Source of the DNA: Clostridium sp. C8-1-8 | Lineage (GTDB): Bacteria; Bacillota; Clostridia; Clostridiales; Clostridiaceae | Assembly (NCBI RefSeq): GCF_009928445.1 | Contig: NZ_JAABNO010000018.1 | Coordinates: forward strand, 1 to 64,000 | DNA length: 64,000 nt | Direction: 5' to 3' | Shown: piece by piece, positions 62,367-64,000 of the stretch | How positions within the stretch are numbered: position 1 is the first letter of the stretch | How the letters are laid out: the number at the start of each line of letters is the position of its first letter | Notes under the pieces: model-generated | What the model saw: only the letters and a program-made list of their open reading frames with translations | What the model was told of the DNA's origin: nothing | Databases searched by the model: none | Program-made: the position numbers and the translations under genes

Positions 62367-63206
62367 ATGAAAAATATTGGCGTTTTTATAAATCCATCCA
62401 AGGATAAAGATGGTTCTATATTAGATACAATAACTAAAAAGACAAAAGAGTATTTTCCAGACTCCTGTATTTTTACAGTTCAGAGTCATAAAGATATACA
62501 AAGTAGGAAGGAAGCTACGGATTGTCTAATTGTTTTAGGCGGTGATGGCACAATTCTAGGTGCTACAAGAGACCTTGCTATACCTGAGGATATACCTATA
62601 TTTGGAATAAATATAGGCAATCTTGGGTTTCTTACTAGTGTTGACAGCAAGTGCACTGACTATGCACTACAGTGTCTTAAAAATAAACGCTTTAAATATG
62701 AAAAAAGAATGATGCTTAAATGTAATGTGTCATGCGAAAGTGGAGTTTATGATAATATAGCCTTAAACGATATAGTTATTGCAAAAGGTACTCTTTCCAG
62801 AATGGTAAAATATAAGATTTTTGTAGATAATAAGTTTTACTCTTCTTTTAAAGGAGATGGTGTTATCATATCAACACCTACTGGTTCCACTGCATATTCT
62901 TTTTCTGCTGGAGGACCTTTGATAATGCCTTCTTTAGAAATCATAACCATAGTTCCGATATGCTCGCATACTCCTACAATGAGATCAATTATAGTAAACG
63001 GCAACAGCACTATTGAAATACAAGCTGAAAGTTTTGGAGAAGAAACTTTTTTAACAGTGGATGGTCAAAAGTCTATAAAGTTAAGTAAAAATTCTAAAAT
63101 AATGGTAGGTAAAAATCATAAATCTTGTAATTTAATATTATTGGACGATTACGATTATTTTAACGTTCTTAGAAAAAAAATCTTAAGCCAAGATGGCGAT
63201 TGGTAG
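62367..63206 (+). CDS. nadK: NAD kinase
   Basis: This 279-residue ATP-NAD kinase phosphorylates NAD to NADP. GGDGT (58-62) is the catalytic loop, GINIGNLGFLTS follows, and the glycine-rich STPTGSTAYSFSAGGP is the second signature. It lies 12 nt after tlyA behind GGAGG. Confidence 0.96.
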   Translation: MKNIGVFINPSKDKDGSILDTITKKTKEYFPDSCIFTVQSHKDIQSRKEATDCLIVLGGDGTILGATRDLAIPEDIPIFGINIGNLGFLTSVDSKCTDYALQCLKNKRFKYEKRMMLKCNVSCESGVYDNIALNDIVIAKGTLSRMVKYKIFVDNKFYSSFKGDGVIISTPTGSTAYSFSAGGPLIMPSLEIITIVPICSHTPTMRSIIVNGNSTIEIQAESFGEETFLTVDGQKSIKLSKNSKIMVGKNHKSCNLILLDDYDYFNVLRKKILSQDGDW

Positions 63207-63218
63207 GGTGAGGGAAAC

Positions 63219-63671
63219 GTGAAGTCAAGAAGACATACAAAAATTTTAGAAATAATTAATAATAAGTCTATAGAAACTCAAGAAGAGCTTGCAGAAATAC
63301 TTAAGAAGGAAGGTTTCGATGTAACTCAGGCTACGGTTTCTAGAGATATAAAGACTTTGAAACTTATAAAGGTACTTGGTGATGGAGGCAGATATAAATA
63401 TGCTTCTATCAATAATAGCACAAATGACATGACAGATAAGATGGCAAGTATCTTTACTAATACTGTATTAAGTGTTGAGAATGTAGATAAGATGGTGGTT
63501 GTAAAGACTTTGTCTGGATCTGCACCAGCTGCTGCTGAAGCTATAGACACTTTACATTTCGCTGATATTGCAGGAACTATAGCTGGAGACAATACTATTT
63601 TTATCATTGTAAGGACTTTAGAAACCGCAGAAGAGTTAGTATCTAAAATGAGAAAAATGATAAATACTTAA
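63219..63671 (+). CDS. argR: Arginine repressor ArgR/AhrC family
   Basis: This 150-residue regulator has an N-terminal winged helix ([20 protein letters not shown], with [13 protein letters not shown]) and a C-terminal oligomerisation and arginine-binding domain with [15 protein letters not shown]. It starts at GTG behind GGTGAGGG. In this operon, beside recN, the order is typical of Firmicutes. No arg genes are in the window. Confidence 0.95.
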   Translation: MKSRRHTKILEIINNKSIETQEELAEILKKEGFDVTQATVSRDIKTLKLIKVLGDGGRYKYASINNSTNDMTDKMASIFTNTVLSVENVDKMVVVKTLSGSAPAAAEAIDTLHFADIAGTIAGDNTIFIIVRTLETAEELVSKMRKMINT

Positions 63672-63692
63672 TTAAGAGTAAGGTGGGTTAGG

Positions 63693-64000
63693 ATGTTATT
63701 ACAACTTACTATTGAAAATTTTGCACTTATAGAAAAAGTATGCTTATCCTTTGATAAGGGATTCAGTATATTATCTGGTGAAACAGGTGCAGGTAAGTCA
63801 ATACTTATAGATGCTATAAATTATGTTTTAGGTGGAAAGTTCAATAAAGATATTATAAGAACTGGCGAAAATAAGACCTTTGTAGAAGCTATATTTGATA
63901 TTGAAAATAGTAGAACTAAGAAGGCTCTTGAGGAGCTGGACATAGATACTGATGATCTTATAATAATATCGAGAGAATCTTTTCAGAATGGCAAGTCTGT
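63693..64000 (+). CDS. recN: DNA repair protein RecN (N-terminal part, cut by window end)
   Basis: The first 102 residues are present. MLLQLTIENFALIEKV and the Walker A GETGAGKS (29-36) followed by ILIDAINYVLGG are typical of RecN, an SMC-like ATPase for double-strand break repair. The remainder lies beyond 64000. The ATG follows AAGGTGGGTTAGG. Confidence 0.93.
   Translation, partial: MLLQLTIENFALIEKVCLSFDKGFSILSGETGAGKSILIDAINYVLGGKFNKDIIRTGENKTFVEAIFDIENSRTKKALEELDIDTDDLIIISRESFQNGKS

Overview
The window is strongly AT-rich and reads as a stretch of chromosome from a spore-forming, anaerobe-type Firmicute close to Clostridium sensu stricto. The evidence is a complete spoIIIAA-AH operon, a SpoVD-type penicillin-binding protein with PASTA domains, SpoVE, a PdaA-type deacetylase, a YteA/TraR-type sporulation protein, the sepF-yggT-ylmH-divIVA block, and the nusB-folD-xseA-xseB-ispA-dxs-tlyA-nadK-argR-recN order. 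The gene content is mostly housekeeping. No IS, prophage, CRISPR, tRNA or rRNA was seen. The species cannot be named from sequence alone.

Layout. (1) 93-4513: an Orn/Lys/Arg decarboxylase (minus strand), a Ctc/L25-like protein and a phosphohexomutase. (2) 4962-13553: a surface polysaccharide locus with a TPR protein, Wzz-type regulator, tyrosine kinase, PHP-type tyrosine phosphatase, polyprenyl-phosphate sugar transferase, O-antigen-ligase-like polymerase, GT4 and a WecG/TagA transferase. (3) 13699-17447, minus strand: cyclodeaminase-like protein, GT2, GT4 and PdaA-type deacetylase. (4) 17691-35334: ychF, then the division and cell wall cluster mraZ-rsmH-ftsL-spoVD-murE-murF-mraY-spoVE-ftsQ-DUF881/sbp/DUF881-yggS-sepF-yggT-ylmH-divIVA. 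murC, murD and murG are absent here. (5) 35751-42013: yteA-like, rluD-like, pyrR, a THUMP methyltransferase, rqcH and a lipoprotein. (6) 42484-49667: a reduced type IV pilus/type II secretion-like cluster with pilB, pilC, four small pilin-like proteins (one of 56 aa) and three accessory proteins, then aroK, efp and a zinc-ribbon protein. (7) 50341-64000: spoIIIAA-AH, an Asp23 protein, and nusB through recN (cut by the window end).

The most unusual content lies between the genes. Family A is a dispersed 169-185 bp non-coding element with ten copies or remnants. All five isolated full-length copies begin directly after the T-tract of another gene's Rho-independent terminator, in the same orientation as that terminator. 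Most copies end in a terminator hairpin of their own. Before spoIIIAA three of them are stacked head to tail with a 182-bp period, each starting just behind the terminator of the one before. A core stem shows compensatory change between copies. Family B is a separate roughly 100 bp element with AAAGATGTACCACTT-type terminal inverted repeats. It has six copies in intercistronic gaps, one overlapping the ftsL stop codon and one remnant between sepF and yggT. Other points are three perfectly 10-bp-spaced AGTGGTG boxes before mraZ, a yggT gene with no usable ATG/GTG/TTG start, and a previously easy-to-miss 56-aa prepilin-like gene.
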